A stretch of DNA of 64,000 bases, from NCBI RefSeq assembly GCF_032460525.1, contig NZ_CP135963.1:868001-932000 (forward strand), written 5' to 3'. Position 1 is the first letter of the stretch; each line of letters opens with the position of its first letter. This document shows, piece after piece, positions 16,023 through 24,335 of the stretch. A program made the translations under genes and the position numbers. A model generated the notes under the pieces. That model saw only the letters and a list, made by a program, of their open reading frames with translations. It had not been told where the DNA came from and searched no databases. The DNA is from Geodermatophilus sp. DSM 44513. Its GTDB lineage: Bacteria > Actinomycetota > Actinomycetes > Mycobacteriales > Geodermatophilaceae.

Positions 16023-16050
16023 TCATCGGCACCTGGTGGGGCGCGCCGGA
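16023..16050 (-). promoter_or_regulatory. FliA-type promoter candidate for the flgB operon
   Basis: On the minus strand: TCCG (16050-16047), 16 bases, GCCGATGA (16030-16023). The -10 box is identical to that of flbD and the spacing equal; the -35 box is weaker. The flgB leader would be about 115 bases. Confidence 0.55.
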
Positions 16051-16191
16051 CGGGTGCTCCCCACGGGAGTGGCCGCAGTCCCCGGGAGGGGTGAACGAGT
16101 CGACTGTGACTCGCGGTGCGTGACCGGTCAGCCCCGGAGACGACAACGCCCCCCGGAGCGCCGGCTGGTCGGCACCACGGGGGGCGGAGGT

Positions 16192-16213
16192 CGCCAATAT
16201 CGCGATATTGGCG
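16192..16213. promoter_or_regulatory. Perfect 22-bp palindrome next to the fliT-like gene
   Basis: The half CGCCAATATCG is followed directly by its reverse complement. It is strikingly AT-rich at its centre in a very GC-rich neighbourhood and lies six bases 3' of the fliT stop. With no loop it is a better regulator-binding site than a hairpin terminator. The binding protein is unknown. Confidence 0.65.
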
Positions 16214-16219
16214 GTCTGG

Positions 16220-16558
16220 TTAGAGGGCCCGGTCGACGTAGGAGGCGACCGGACGGGTCGGGCCGTAGGACATCCGGGCGGCGACGTCGCGCTGCCGGCG
16301 GGACTGGATGATCCGCTCGACGAGCTCCTCGGCGACGGCCAGCTGGTGCTGCAGCAGCCGGGCGGCGCGCTCGCGCAGGTCCTCCGGGACGGGACCGAGG
16401 CTCGAGGGCGGCACCCAGTCCTCGGCGCGGCGGCCCCAGGCGGCGATCTCCTCGTGCCGGTCGGAGCGGAGGGTGGACTCGGCGGCCAGCACCTCACCCT
16501 CGAGCGCGTCGAGCACGGTGGCCCACCCGCGGGCCCCGCCGTCGGGACCGGGCGTCAC
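16220..16558 (-). CDS. FliT-like flagellar chaperone (tentative)
   Basis: A 112-residue, mostly helical protein (LDALEGEVLAAESTLRSDRHEEIAAWGRRAEDWVPPSSLGPVPEDLRERAARLLQHQLAVAEELVERIIQSRRQRDVAARMSYG) translated from a GTG at 16558 that overlaps the fliS stop (GTGA). Gene position after fliD-fliS and the helical hairpin layout fit FliT, which guards FliD. The sequence is too diverged to prove it; it could be another export chaperone. Confidence 0.65.
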   Translation of the reverse strand: MTPGPDGGARGWATVLDALEGEVLAAESTLRSDRHEEIAAWGRRAEDWVPPSSLGPVPEDLRERAARLLQHQLAVAEELVERIIQSRRQRDVAARMSYGPTRPVASYVDRAL

Positions 16559-16929
16559 GCGATCGAGGCGGCGGCCTGCCGCCACGCCTCGCGCAGCGGC
16601 TCCACGACCTGTCGGCAGGACGCCACCCGGTTGCGGTCGGCCTTGACGTTGGCCTGCACGAGCTCGCCGAACAGCCAGGTGTACAGGGCGGCCAGCCGCG
16701 GGCCGCCCTCCCACGCGTCCACCCGCAAGCTCTCCTGCAGCTCCACGACGATGTCCTGGGCGTGGGTGAGCTGGTTGCCGGCCGCCTGCCGGTCACCGGC
16801 GCGCAGGGCGGTGTCGGCCCGCTCCAGGTCCAGGGCCAGCCGGTCGTACAGCATGACCAGCAGCTGCTGGGGGGAGGCGGTGGCGACGCTGTCGCCGAGG
16901 TAGCGGGCGCGCAGGGCGGCGGCACTCAT
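16555..16929 (-). CDS. fliS: Flagellin export chaperone FliS
   Basis: FliS binds the C-terminus of flagellin and prevents early polymerisation. The 124-residue helical protein has the FliS signature (ARYLGDSVATASPQQLLVMLYDRLALDLERADTALRAGDRQAAGNQLTHAQDIVVELQESL, then YTWLFGELVQANVKADRNRVASCRQVVEPLREAWRQA). It sits 56 bases after fliD and overlaps the fliT-like gene. Confidence 0.95.
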   Translation of the reverse strand: MSAAALRARYLGDSVATASPQQLLVMLYDRLALDLERADTALRAGDRQAAGNQLTHAQDIVVELQESLRVDAWEGGPRLAALYTWLFGELVQANVKADRNRVASCRQVVEPLREAWRQAAASIA

Positions 16930-16985
16930 GGGGGGGACTCCTCGGGAGGTGCGACGGGGGTGCGGTGGGACCGACGGGGGCGGGC

Positions 16986-18332
16986 CTAGGACGAGCTGGA
17001 CCAGCCGGGCAGCGACGCGAGCTGGCCGGACAGCCAGGACGACTGGCTCTGCAGGCTGGACAGGGCCGACTCCAGAGCGGTGAACTGCCGGGTGAGGGTC
17101 TGCTGGCGCAGCTCCAGGCGCTGGTCCCAGGCGTCGATCCGCTTCTGGATGTCGCTGACCTCGCTGTCCTTGCCGTTGGCCAGCGTCACCAGCGAGCCGG
17201 TGGTCGCGTCCGTGGCGGACTTCGCGAGGGTGAGCAGCCGCTGGGCCACGCCGGGGACGGCGGTGGTCCCGCTCGTGTCGCCGTCCACCAGCCTGCGGGC
17301 CAGCGCCGGGTCCTCCGTGAGGAGGGCGGTGAACTTCGCGGAGTCGAACTTCAGCTTGCCGTCCCGTTCGACGGTGATCCCGGCCTTGGAAGCGGCGTCG
17401 GCCGTGAGCAGCGTGCCGTCCGCACCGACGGCGTGGGTGACCGCGTCGACGAGCTGGCCGGCCAGGGCCCGCAGCGAACTGTCGCCGCGGAGCACCGCGG
17501 TGCTGCCGGGGCTGTTGTTCGCGCGCTCGTTGATGGTGGTCAGCACGGTGTTCGCGGCGTCGACCATGGCCTGCACGGCGGAAGCGAGGGCAGCCGGGTC
17601 GCTCGCCACGGTGACGGTGGCCGTGGCGCCCTTCTCGCTGACGGTGAAGGTCGTGCCGGGCATGAGGTCGCTGAACGTGTTGGTGGCCGAGGTGGCCGTG
17701 TAGGCGCCGCCGGCCACGCTGAGCTGCGCGTCGGTGCCGTCGGTCACCGCACCGAAGGTGATCCCGCCGCTGGTGGTGAACTTCCCGTCGAGGCCCGAGG
17801 CGGTCGAGGTGAGCTGCAGCCTGAAGCCGGCACCGGTGTTGACGGCGGTGGCGGTGACGCCGGCCTTGGCCGCGTTGATGGTGGTGACCGCCTGGTCCAG
17901 CGTGCTGCCGGCCGTGATCGTGATGTCCTTGGCGGCGGTGTCGCCGTCGGCGTCGGTCACGGTGAGTGTGACGTCGCTGGTCGGGTCACTCCACGTGGAG
18001 TTGTCGATGACCGTGTGGCTGGCCGCGAGGGTGGTGACCGAGAAGCTGATCTGACCCGTGGCGGCGCCGGCACTCGCGCTGGCCGACACCGACGTGTGGG
18101 AACTGCTGGCCTTGACCGGCGTCCAGGTGGCGGCCTGGGTGAGCTTCTCCGCGGCCGACTGCAGCGTGCTGACCGTGCTGTTGACCGTGCGGTAGGCCGA
18201 CGCGTCGGCTTTCGTGTCGGTCAGCTTGGTCCGCAGCAGCGTCTGCGGCTGCCGCTCCAGCTGCATCAGCTGGGAGATGATCGAGGTGGTGTCCAGGCCG
18301 GAGGCCAGGCCGCTGATGTTGAAGCCTGCCAC
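16986..18332 (-). CDS. fliD: Flagellar filament cap protein FliD
   Basis: FliD caps the filament and inserts flagellin. The 448-residue protein begins FNISGLASGLDTTSIISQLMQLERQPQTLLRTKL, the FliD N-terminal motif, has variable Thr/Ala-rich middle domains and a C-terminal coiled-coil part (LANGKDSEVSDIQKRIDAWDQRLELRQQTLTRQFTALESALSSLQSQSSWLSGQLASL). It lies downstream of fliC and is separated from it by a strong hairpin, so it may have its own transcript or receive read-through. Confidence 0.96.
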   Translation of the reverse strand: MAGFNISGLASGLDTTSIISQLMQLERQPQTLLRTKLTDTKADASAYRTVNSTVSTLQSAAEKLTQAATWTPVKASSSHTSVSASASAGAATGQISFSVTTLAASHTVIDNSTWSDPTSDVTLTVTDADGDTAAKDITITAGSTLDQAVTTINAAKAGVTATAVNTGAGFRLQLTSTASGLDGKFTTSGGITFGAVTDGTDAQLSVAGGAYTATSATNTFSDLMPGTTFTVSEKGATATVTVASDPAALASAVQAMVDAANTVLTTINERANNSPGSTAVLRGDSSLRALAGQLVDAVTHAVGADGTLLTADAASKAGITVERDGKLKFDSAKFTALLTEDPALARRLVDGDTSGTTAVPGVAQRLLTLAKSATDATTGSLVTLANGKDSEVSDIQKRIDAWDQRLELRQQTLTRQFTALESALSSLQSQSSWLSGQLASLPGWSSSS

Positions 18333-18389
18333 GCGGGGACCTCCGGGAGCGGGTCGGCCGGTCAGGTCCGGCGGGATGGGGGTTCAGCA

Positions 18390-18421
18390 GTGAGGGGGGA
18401 GGCCGGGGCCTCCCCCCTCAC
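18390..18421 (-). terminator. Strong hairpin between fliC and fliD
   Basis: A perfect 15-bp stem (18390-18404 with 18407-18421) and a two-base loop, 27 bases after the fliC stop. There is no long U-tract, as is common in actinobacteria. It probably ends most fliC transcripts and may let some pass into fliD. Confidence 0.8.
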
Positions 18422-18447
18422 CGGGTGGTGCTGGGTGGTGCGGTTGA

Positions 18448-19704
18448 TCAGCCCAGCAGACGCAGGAGGCCCTGCGACGACTGGTTGGCCTGCGCCAGCA
18501 TGGCGGTGCCGGCCTGGGCCAGGATCTGGGTCCGGGTGAAGTTGGTCATCTCCTGGGCCATGTCCGTGTCACGGATCCGCGACTCCGAGGCCGTGGTGTT
18601 CTCCACCGCGACGTTCAGGTTGTTGATCGTGTGCTCGAACCGGTTCTGCTTGGCACCCAGGTCGGCGCGGACCGAGGAGACGGTCTTGATGGCCGCGTCG
18701 ATGTCCTTGATCGCCTGCGTCGCACCGCTGGCCGCGGCGAACGTCGGGGTCGCCTTGGAGATGGCCTCCGCCGTGGTACCGATGGCGGTGCCCGTGCCGT
18801 CCGTGTACCCCTCGACCGCGTCCCCGACCGTGAAGGTCAGGTTCGTGGTGGCCAGGGCGAACGGGTTGGTGGTCAGCCCGAGGGCGGACGTGGCGGCCGC
18901 GTTGAGAGCCACCAGCGCCTCGGCGTTGGTGGTCGTGCCGCTGTTGTCCGCGTCCGCGGCGGCACCGTAGTCGACGGTGCCGAGGTCGAAGGACTTGCCG
19001 CCGAAGGACACGGTGCCCTCGAGGTTCTCGTAGGACGCCACGGTGCCGGCGGCGGAGAAGTCGTCACCGGTGGCGGCGGTGAACGTCAGGACGGCCGCGG
19101 CAGCGTCGGTCGCGTTGGCCGTGGAGACGGTGCCGGCGCCCGTGCCGTTGGTGTAGGCGCCCTCGCCGGTCACGTCGACGCCGTCCACGTTCAGGCCGGC
19201 GGCGCCCATCGCGGTGCCGATGTTGACCTGGATGGACTCGCTGGCGTTCGCGCCGACCTGGAAGGACTTGCCGGTGAAGTTGCCGTCCAGCAGCTTGGTG
19301 CCGTTGAAGTTGGTGACCTCGGCGATGCGGGAGAGCTCGGACTTGAGCTCGCCCATCTCCTTCTGGATGCTCGACTTGGCGTCGTCGTTCAGGCTGCCGG
19401 AGTTGGAGGCCTGGACCGACAGGTCGCGCATGCGCTGCAGGATGGTCGTGGTGGTGCCCAGCGCGCCCTCGGCGGTCTGCACGACCGAGATGGCGTCCTG
19501 GGTGTTGCGCACGGCCTGCTTCATGCCGCCGATCTGCGAGCGGAGGCCCTCGGAGATGGCCAGGCCCGCGGCGTCGTCGGCAGCGCGGTTGATGCGGAAA
19601 CCGGAGGACAGCCGCTCGAGCGACTTGCCCATCTGGTCGTTGGTGACCGACAGGTTGCGGTACGAGTTCAGCGCACCGATGTTGGTGTTGACGCTCATGC
19701 CCAT
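18448..19704 (-). CDS. fliC: Flagellin
   Basis: The filament protein, 418 residues. The N-terminal D0/D1 region (VNTNIGALNSYRNLSVTNDQMGKSLERLSSGFRINRAADDAAGLAISEGLRSQIGGMKQAVRNTQDAISVVQTAEGAL) and C-terminal region (VSSVRADLGAKQNRFEHTINNLNVAVENTTASESRIRDTDMAQEMTNFTRTQILAQAGTAMLAQANQSSQGLLRLLG) are canonical. The middle (about residues 145-330) is a variable surface domain rich in Ala, Thr and Gly. Its leader carries a FliA-type promoter and two GGA sites suited to CsrA. It lies between fliA and fliD. Confidence 0.98.
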   Translation of the reverse strand: MGMSVNTNIGALNSYRNLSVTNDQMGKSLERLSSGFRINRAADDAAGLAISEGLRSQIGGMKQAVRNTQDAISVVQTAEGALGTTTTILQRMRDLSVQASNSGSLNDDAKSSIQKEMGELKSELSRIAEVTNFNGTKLLDGNFTGKSFQVGANASESIQVNIGTAMGAAGLNVDGVDVTGEGAYTNGTGAGTVSTANATDAAAAVLTFTAATGDDFSAAGTVASYENLEGTVSFGGKSFDLGTVDYGAAADADNSGTTTNAEALVALNAAATSALGLTTNPFALATTNLTFTVGDAVEGYTDGTGTAIGTTAEAISKATPTFAAASGATQAIKDIDAAIKTVSSVRADLGAKQNRFEHTINNLNVAVENTTASESRIRDTDMAQEMTNFTRTQILAQAGTAMLAQANQSSQGLLRLLG

Positions 19705-19707
19705 GGT

Positions 19708-19754
19708 GTTCCTCCGTGGAAGTCGGGGCGGATCAGATCCCGCTGCATCCGTGC
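19708..19754 (-). promoter_or_regulatory. Two candidate CsrA-binding sites in the fliC leader
   Basis: On the transcript strand, GCACGGATGC (19754-19745) resembles the CsrA consensus ACARGGAUGU, and CCACGGAGGAAC (19719-19708) has a GGA inside the ribosome-binding site of fliC. This two-site layout, one site over the Shine-Dalgarno, is known from Bacillus hag. csrA and fliW lie 5 kb away, which supports control of flagellin translation. Confidence 0.6.
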
Positions 19755-19773
19755 TGCGGGCCTTGCAGGTGCA

Positions 19774-19801
19774 TGTACGGCCAGGGCCGGCCGGGACTTG
19801 A
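19774..19801 (-). promoter_or_regulatory. FliA-type promoter of fliC
   Basis: On the minus strand: TCAA (19801-19798), 16 bases, GCCGTACA (19781-19774). The layout equals the flbD and flgN promoters. Transcription would start near 19767, giving a leader of about 60 bases that contains both CsrA-like sites. Confidence 0.7.
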
Positions 19802-19834
19802 GGCGAACCGGACGGCTTCTCGCCGAGTTCTCAC

Positions 19835-20818
19835 TCAGGCGGGTCGGGGGACGCCGTAGCGCTGGGCGGCCGCCCACGCCGGGCGCGAGTGCGGTGCCGC
19901 GCGGGGAGAAGGGGGAGCCGCCGCTGGGGGTGCGTTGCGCCCGGCGACCCGGTCGACGTAGGAGCGCTGCTGGTTGCGGGCCCGCACGCCGCCGTCCGCT
20001 GCGACGGCCCGGCCCTCCCACACCTCGCTCATCGCCGCGTGCAGCAGGGTCAGCGCCCGGGCCCGCATCTGCGAGACGCGGGAGAGGGTGACGCCGAGGT
20101 CGGCGGCGATGTCGGTCAGCGACTCGCCGCCGAAGAAGTTGCGCTCCACGACCTCGTCGAGCCGGTCGGGCAGCTGGCGGATCGCCTCCTGCAGGTGCCG
20201 GGACCGCTCGCTGCGCAGCAGGGCCCGCTCGGGTGACTCCCCGGTGTCCGGCAGGTCCAGGGAGGCGCCGTCCGGGCCGGTCTCGGCGTCGATGCTCACC
20301 ATCACGGCGCGGTGGACGTCGACCTGCAGCGAGTCCAGGTCGCCGGTGGCCATCCCGAGGCTGGCGGCGAGCTCCGCCCGTGTCGGCGGCCGGCCGAGCC
20401 GGATGGCGAGGGCGTCGGCGGCGGCCTCGGTGCGCCGGGCGGCGGCCCGCACCGACCGGCTGGCCCAGTCGCCCGAGCGCAACTCGTCCAGGACGGCGCC
20501 CTGCAGCCGGGGCAGGGCGTAGGTCGCGAAGGAGGCACCCGCGGTCGGGTCGAACCGCCGGGCCACCTCGACCAGCGCCACCCGTGCGCAGGACAGCAGG
20601 TCCTCGCGGCTGACGTGGGCGGGCAGCGAGATGCGCGAGGCCACCGCGTTGACGGCGAACGCGGCCAGCGGCAGGTGCTGGGTCACCAGGGAGTCGGTGT
20701 CGCGTGCCGCCGCCTGCTCGGTCGAGCGGTCACGGACGTCGGCGCCGGTGCCGGCAGCGACGGCGCGCGGGGCAGGGACACGGGACCGCAGGGTCGCCGG
20801 GGCACGCGATGGGCTCAC
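19835..20818 (-). CDS. fliA: FliA/WhiG-family RNA polymerase sigma factor
   Basis: Likely the motility sigma factor. The 327-residue protein has an unconserved N-terminus (1-45), region 2 (QHLPLAAFAVNAVASRISLPAHVSREDLLSCARVALVEVARRFDPTAGASFATYALPRLQGAVLDELRSGDWASRSVRAAARRTEAA), region 3 (LAIRLGRPPTRAELAASLGMATGDLDSL) and region 4 (LQEAIRQLPDRLDEVVERNFFGGESLTDIAADLGVTLSRVSQMRARALTLLHAAM), plus a C-terminal Arg/Pro/Ala tail of about 60 residues absent from typical FliA. GTG at 20818 follows AAGGGGGAC. It diverges from flgN-flgKL and precedes fliC. Confidence 0.9.
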   Translation of the reverse strand: MSPSRAPATLRSRVPAPRAVAAGTGADVRDRSTEQAAARDTDSLVTQHLPLAAFAVNAVASRISLPAHVSREDLLSCARVALVEVARRFDPTAGASFATYALPRLQGAVLDELRSGDWASRSVRAAARRTEAAADALAIRLGRPPTRAELAASLGMATGDLDSLQVDVHRAVMVSIDAETGPDGASLDLPDTGESPERALLRSERSRHLQEAIRQLPDRLDEVVERNFFGGESLTDIAADLGVTLSRVSQMRARALTLLHAAMSEVWEGRAVAADGGVRARNQQRSYVDRVAGRNAPPAAAPPSPRAAPHSRPAWAAAQRYGVPRPA

Positions 20819-20898
20819 GTCCCCCTTCTCGGCAGGGCCGGACCCGGGTGGCACCCCGGGCTGCGGGCGCGGTGCCGTCCGCACTTGCCCGCCTCGGC

Positions 20899-20926
20899 TC
20901 AAGGCCCTCCCGGCGGCTGCCGAAGC
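20899..20926 (+). promoter_or_regulatory. FliA-type promoter of flgN-flgK-flgL-fliW
   Basis: TCAA (20899-20902), 16 bases, GCCGAAGC (20919-20926), 67 bases before the flgN GTG. Same spacing as the flbD and fliC boxes. No equally good box faces fliA. Confidence 0.65.
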
Positions 20927-20992
20927 CAACTCCGAGGACCCGCCGACAGCACCGATGCCTGTCGCGGGCGGCACCGGGAGGACGGTGGGGGC

Positions 20993-21478
20993 GTGGACTA
21001 CCAGCACCTGTCGACGTTGCTGTGGCGGGAGCAGGAGCTGCTGGACCTGCTGCTGTTCAAGGCGGAGGAGAAGCAGTACCTCATCGTCACGGGCAAGACC
21101 CGCTGGCTGGCGCGGATCGCGCACGAGATCGAGGTCGTGCTCGACCAGCTGCGCACCATCGAGGTGGAGCGGGCGGCGACCACCGAGGCGCTCGCCGAGC
21201 AGCTGGGCGTGGGCAGCAACCCGTCGCTGAAGAAGCTCGCCGAGGCGGCCCCGGCGCCGTGGAACGACCTCTACGCCAAGCACCACGAGACGCTGCTGGT
21301 CCTGGTGACCGACCTGCGTGGCCTCTCCGACACCAACCGCGAGCTGATCGAGGGCGGGCTTGCCGCCCTCGGCGACGCCCTGCTCACGGTCAAGGCCCCC
21401 TCGGCCGGCACCTACGGGGCCACCGGCCGCAGCGACGTGCGGGCGCACCGCGCGGTGACCCTGGACGGCGCCCTGTGA
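20993..21478 (+). CDS. flgN: FlgN-like chaperone for hook-associated proteins
   Basis: A 161-residue helical protein starting VDYQHLSTLLWREQELLDLLLFKAEEKQYLIVTGKTRWLARIAHEIEVVLDQLRTIEVERAATTEALAEQLG. This matches the FlgN architecture, which guards FlgK and FlgL before export. The GTG at 20993 follows a G-rich stretch. Its stop overlaps the flgK GTG (GTGA). Position directly before flgK-flgL is the strongest support. Confidence 0.85.
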   Translation: MDYQHLSTLLWREQELLDLLLFKAEEKQYLIVTGKTRWLARIAHEIEVVLDQLRTIEVERAATTEALAEQLGVGSNPSLKKLAEAAPAPWNDLYAKHHETLLVLVTDLRGLSDTNRELIEGGLAALGDALLTVKAPSAGTYGATGRSDVRAHRAVTLDGAL

Positions 21479-22902
21479 GCTCGTTCTCCGGTCTCAACAC
21501 CGCCTCCACGGCGCTGTGGGCGCAGCGTCGCGGCCTGGACGTCACAGGTCACAACATCGCCAACGTCAACACCGAGGGCTACTCCCGCCAACGGGTGGAC
21601 CTGGAGGCCATGGGCGGCAGCGCCGTCCCCGCCTTCCACTCCGTCTCCTCCGGGACGGGTCAGGGCGTCAGCGTCGAGCAGGTCATCCGCATCCGGGACG
21701 CCTTCCTGGAGAGCCGGGCGCACACCGAGTCGGCCAGGTCCGCGCAGCTCACGGTGGAGTCCACCGCCTTCGAGCAGGTGGAGCAGGCCTTCCGCGAGCC
21801 CGGCAGCACCGGCATCCAGCGGCTGATGGACGACGTGTCGAACAGCTGGGGCAACGTCGCCGACCACCCGACCGACCTGGCCGCCCGGAGCCAGCTCCTG
21901 CAGGACCTCGACACCTTCGCCGACGGCGTCTACGCCACCCGCAGCACGCTGGACGGGCAGTGGACGCAGAGCCGGCAGAACCTCGGCGTGCTCGTCGACC
22001 AGGTGAACGCCGACGCCACCGAGGTCGCCTCGCTCAACCGGGCGATCCAGCGCGCCACCCGCGCCGAGCTGCCGACCAACGAGCTGGCCGACCGGCGTGA
22101 CGCGCTGGTCCTGGACCTCGCCAAGGCGACCGGGGCCACCGTCCGCCCCCGGGAGGACGGCGTCCTCGACGTCGTCCTGGGCGGTGTCACGCTCGTCGCC
22201 GGCTCGACCGCCACCCGGCTGGTCGCCGACGGGCCGGCGAGCCTGGACGACATGGCCGCCACCGGTGTGCAGCCGCGACTGGTCACCACCCCGGGCGGCA
22301 CGCAGGTGACCGTGGGGGGGACGGCGGGCGGGCAGCTCACTGTCCTCACCGACGTCGTCCCCCGCCAGCGCGACGCACTGGACGACGTGGCCGCCCGGTA
22401 CGTGGCCGACACCAACGCCCTGCACGCGACCGGCTACGACCGGGCCGGCGAGCAGCCCGGGGACCTGCTGGCCATCGACCCGGTGAGCAAGCGGATCGTG
22501 CTCGACGCGGACATCACCGGACCGGACCGGATCGCCGCCGCCAGGACGGGCCCGGTCGACCCGGCGACCACGCCGCCGACCGGCCCGTCCACGGACAACG
22601 AGGTGGCCGACGCGATCAGCCAGCTGCGACTGGCCCCCGACGGCGCCGCCGTGCGCTACCGCGCCATGATCGTCGAGCTGGGGGTGCAGGCCTCGGTGAG
22701 CTCGCGCAACCTCGAGATCCAGGACGTGGTCACCACGAACGTCGACGCCGCGCGCGAGTCCGTGGCCGGCGTGAACCTCGACGAGGAGATGTCCAACATG
22801 CTGCAGTTCCAGCACGCCTACTCGGCGGCAGCCCGGATGGTCAGCGCGGTCGACGAGGCCCTCGACGTGCTGATCAACCGCACCGGCCTCGTGGGGCGGT
22901 GA
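21475..22902 (+). CDS. flgK: Flagellar hook-associated protein 1, FlgK
   Basis: FlgK forms the first hook-filament junction layer. The 475-residue protein has the rod/hook N-terminal motif (FSGLNTASTALWAQRRGLDVTGHNIANVNTEGYSRQRVDL), the FlgK middle (FREPGSTGIQRLMDDVSNSWGNVADHPTDLAARSQLLQDLDTFADGVY; ELPTNELADRRDALVLDLAK) and C-terminus (GVNLDEEMSNMLQFQHAYSAAARMVSAVDEALDVLINRTG). It starts with GTG and is coupled to flgN. Confidence 0.96.
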   Translation: MSSFSGLNTASTALWAQRRGLDVTGHNIANVNTEGYSRQRVDLEAMGGSAVPAFHSVSSGTGQGVSVEQVIRIRDAFLESRAHTESARSAQLTVESTAFEQVEQAFREPGSTGIQRLMDDVSNSWGNVADHPTDLAARSQLLQDLDTFADGVYATRSTLDGQWTQSRQNLGVLVDQVNADATEVASLNRAIQRATRAELPTNELADRRDALVLDLAKATGATVRPREDGVLDVVLGGVTLVAGSTATRLVADGPASLDDMAATGVQPRLVTTPGGTQVTVGGTAGGQLTVLTDVVPRQRDALDDVAARYVADTNALHATGYDRAGEQPGDLLAIDPVSKRIVLDADITGPDRIAAARTGPVDPATTPPTGPSTDNEVADAISQLRLAPDGAAVRYRAMIVELGVQASVSSRNLEIQDVVTTNVDAARESVAGVNLDEEMSNMLQFQHAYSAAARMVSAVDEALDVLINRTGLVGR

Positions 22903-22907
22903 CCTGA

Positions 22908-23819
22908 GTGCGCATCACCCAGCGCGCCGTCGCGCTGACCAGCCTGCAGGGTCTCAACCGCAACCTCGACGCCGTCGGGCGGCTGCAGCAGCAGCTGACC
23001 TCCGGACGGAGCATCAGCAAGCCGTCGGACTCACCGACCGGCACCAACACGGCGATGCGCACCCGCGGGGAGCAGTCGGCCAACGAGCGGCACGTGCGCA
23101 GCATCACCGACGCCCAGAGCCGGCTCGCCGCCACCGACACCACGCTCAGCTCGATGCTCACCCAGGTGCGGCGCGTCCGGGACCAGACGGTGTACGCGAG
23201 CAACACCGGTGCGCTGTCGGCCACCTCGCGCGAGGGCATCGCCGTGGAGGTGGAGCAGCTGCGCGAGAGCCTGCTCGGGCTGGCCAACCAGACCGTCAAC
23301 GGCCGGCCGGTCTTCGGCGGCACGACGTCGAGCCCCGTCGCCTACGACGGGGCCGGCGCCTACGTCGGTGCCGCTGTCGACCCCGCCGACGAGGCCACCC
23401 AGGTCATGCGCCGGCTGTCGGACACCGAGCGGGTCCGCGCCGACGTCACCGGCGCGGAGGCCTTCGAGCTGCCCGGGCCGGGCGGTCGCAACCTCTTCAC
23501 GGTGCTCGACGACCTCGCCGTCGCCATCCGCAGCGGCGTGGACATCGACCTGGCCGACGGGCTGACCGACCTGGACGCCGTCCGCGACCAGATGATCACC
23601 GCGGCCGCCGACGTCGGCGCGCGGGCCAAGCGGGTGGACGACGCCCAGGGGCTGGCGGTCGACCGCTCCCTGTCGCTCACCGACCGGCTGGCCCGCACGG
23701 AGAACATCGACCTGCCGAGGACCATCATGGAACTGGAGATGCAGAAGGTCGGGTACGAGGCGGCGCTGGCGGCCACGGCCAAGGCCCTGCAGCCCACTCT
23801 CGTGGACTTCCTGTCGTGA
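22908..23819 (+). CDS. flgL: Flagellar hook-associated protein 3, FlgL
   Basis: FlgL is the second junction layer, related to flagellin. The 303-residue protein starts VRITQRAVALTSLQGLNRNLDAVGRLQQQLTSGRSISKPSDSPTGTNTAMRTRGE and ends with a flagellin-like helix (IDLPRTIMELEMQKVGYEAALAATAKALQPTLVDFLS). The middle contains NQTVNGRPVFGGTTSSPVAYDG, typical of FlgL. GTG at 22908, five bases after flgK; its stop overlaps fliW. Confidence 0.95.
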   Translation: MRITQRAVALTSLQGLNRNLDAVGRLQQQLTSGRSISKPSDSPTGTNTAMRTRGEQSANERHVRSITDAQSRLAATDTTLSSMLTQVRRVRDQTVYASNTGALSATSREGIAVEVEQLRESLLGLANQTVNGRPVFGGTTSSPVAYDGAGAYVGAAVDPADEATQVMRRLSDTERVRADVTGAEAFELPGPGGRNLFTVLDDLAVAIRSGVDIDLADGLTDLDAVRDQMITAAADVGARAKRVDDAQGLAVDRSLSLTDRLARTENIDLPRTIMELEMQKVGYEAALAATAKALQPTLVDFLS

Positions 23820-24220
23820 CGCTCTCCGCGGTCGCGACCCTGCCCCTGCTGTCCATGACCGAGCCGCTGCCCGGGTTCCCCGGCCACCGGGACTACGTGC
23901 TGGTCACCGCGGACGGCGACGGGCGGCTGTTCTGGCTGCAGTCGATGGCGCCCGACGGTCCCCGGTTCCTCGCGATCGACCCGGCCGCCTACTTCCCGGA
24001 CTACGCGCCGCAGCTGCCCGCCGCGGTGTGCGCCGGCCTCGGTCTGCAGGACCCGGCGCAGGTGCGGCTGTACTGCCTGGTGACGGTGCCGACCGGGGGC
24101 CCCGCCGCGGCCACGGCGAACCTGCGGGCCCCGCTGGTGGTCGACCCGGCCACCTGGCGGGCCACCCAGGTCGTGCTGGCCGACGGCTCCCATCCCATCC
24201 GACGTCCTCTGCGCCGATAA
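23816..24220 (+). CDS. fliW: Flagellar assembly factor FliW (CsrA antagonist)
   Basis: FliW binds flagellin or CsrA and so ties flagellin level to its translation. The 134-residue protein shows the FliW pattern (PLPGFPGHRDYVLVTADGDGRLFWLQSMAPDGPRFLAIDPAAYFPDYAPQLP; VRLYCLVTVPTG; TANLRAPLVVDPATWRATQVVLADGSHPIRRPL). The GTG at 23816 overlaps the flgL stop. The end of the gene carries a perfect GCCGATAA box that may serve csrA. Confidence 0.92.
   Translation: MTLSAVATLPLLSMTEPLPGFPGHRDYVLVTADGDGRLFWLQSMAPDGPRFLAIDPAAYFPDYAPQLPAAVCAGLGLQDPAQVRLYCLVTVPTGGPAAATANLRAPLVVDPATWRATQVVLADGSHPIRRPLRR
24193..24220 (+). promoter_or_regulatory. FliA-type promoter candidate for csrA, overlapping the fliW stop
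   Basis: TCCC (24193-24196), 16 bases, GCCGATAA (24213-24220). The -10 box equals the FliA/WhiG consensus exactly and includes the TAA stop of fliW. The -35 is poor. csrA begins 115 bases downstream, so it need not depend on read-through from fliW. Confidence 0.5.
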
Positions 24221-24335
24221 CCCCTGGGGCGGCGGCGCGCCGCCCGTCCCGGCCCGCGCGGGCCGACACCACGCCGTTCCCGTTCCACCCACCACAGCCA
24301 CGGACGGCCACACCACACCCACGGAGGGGTTCCAC

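Larger units (their letters stand above)
15900..16219. other. 320-base gene-free region between fliT-like gene and flgB
   Basis: No coding frame here looks real. It holds a perfect 22-bp palindrome beside the fliT stop and a FliA-like box pair (16023-16050). It probably carries the end of the fliS-fliT transcript and the flgB promoter and leader. Confidence 0.7.
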
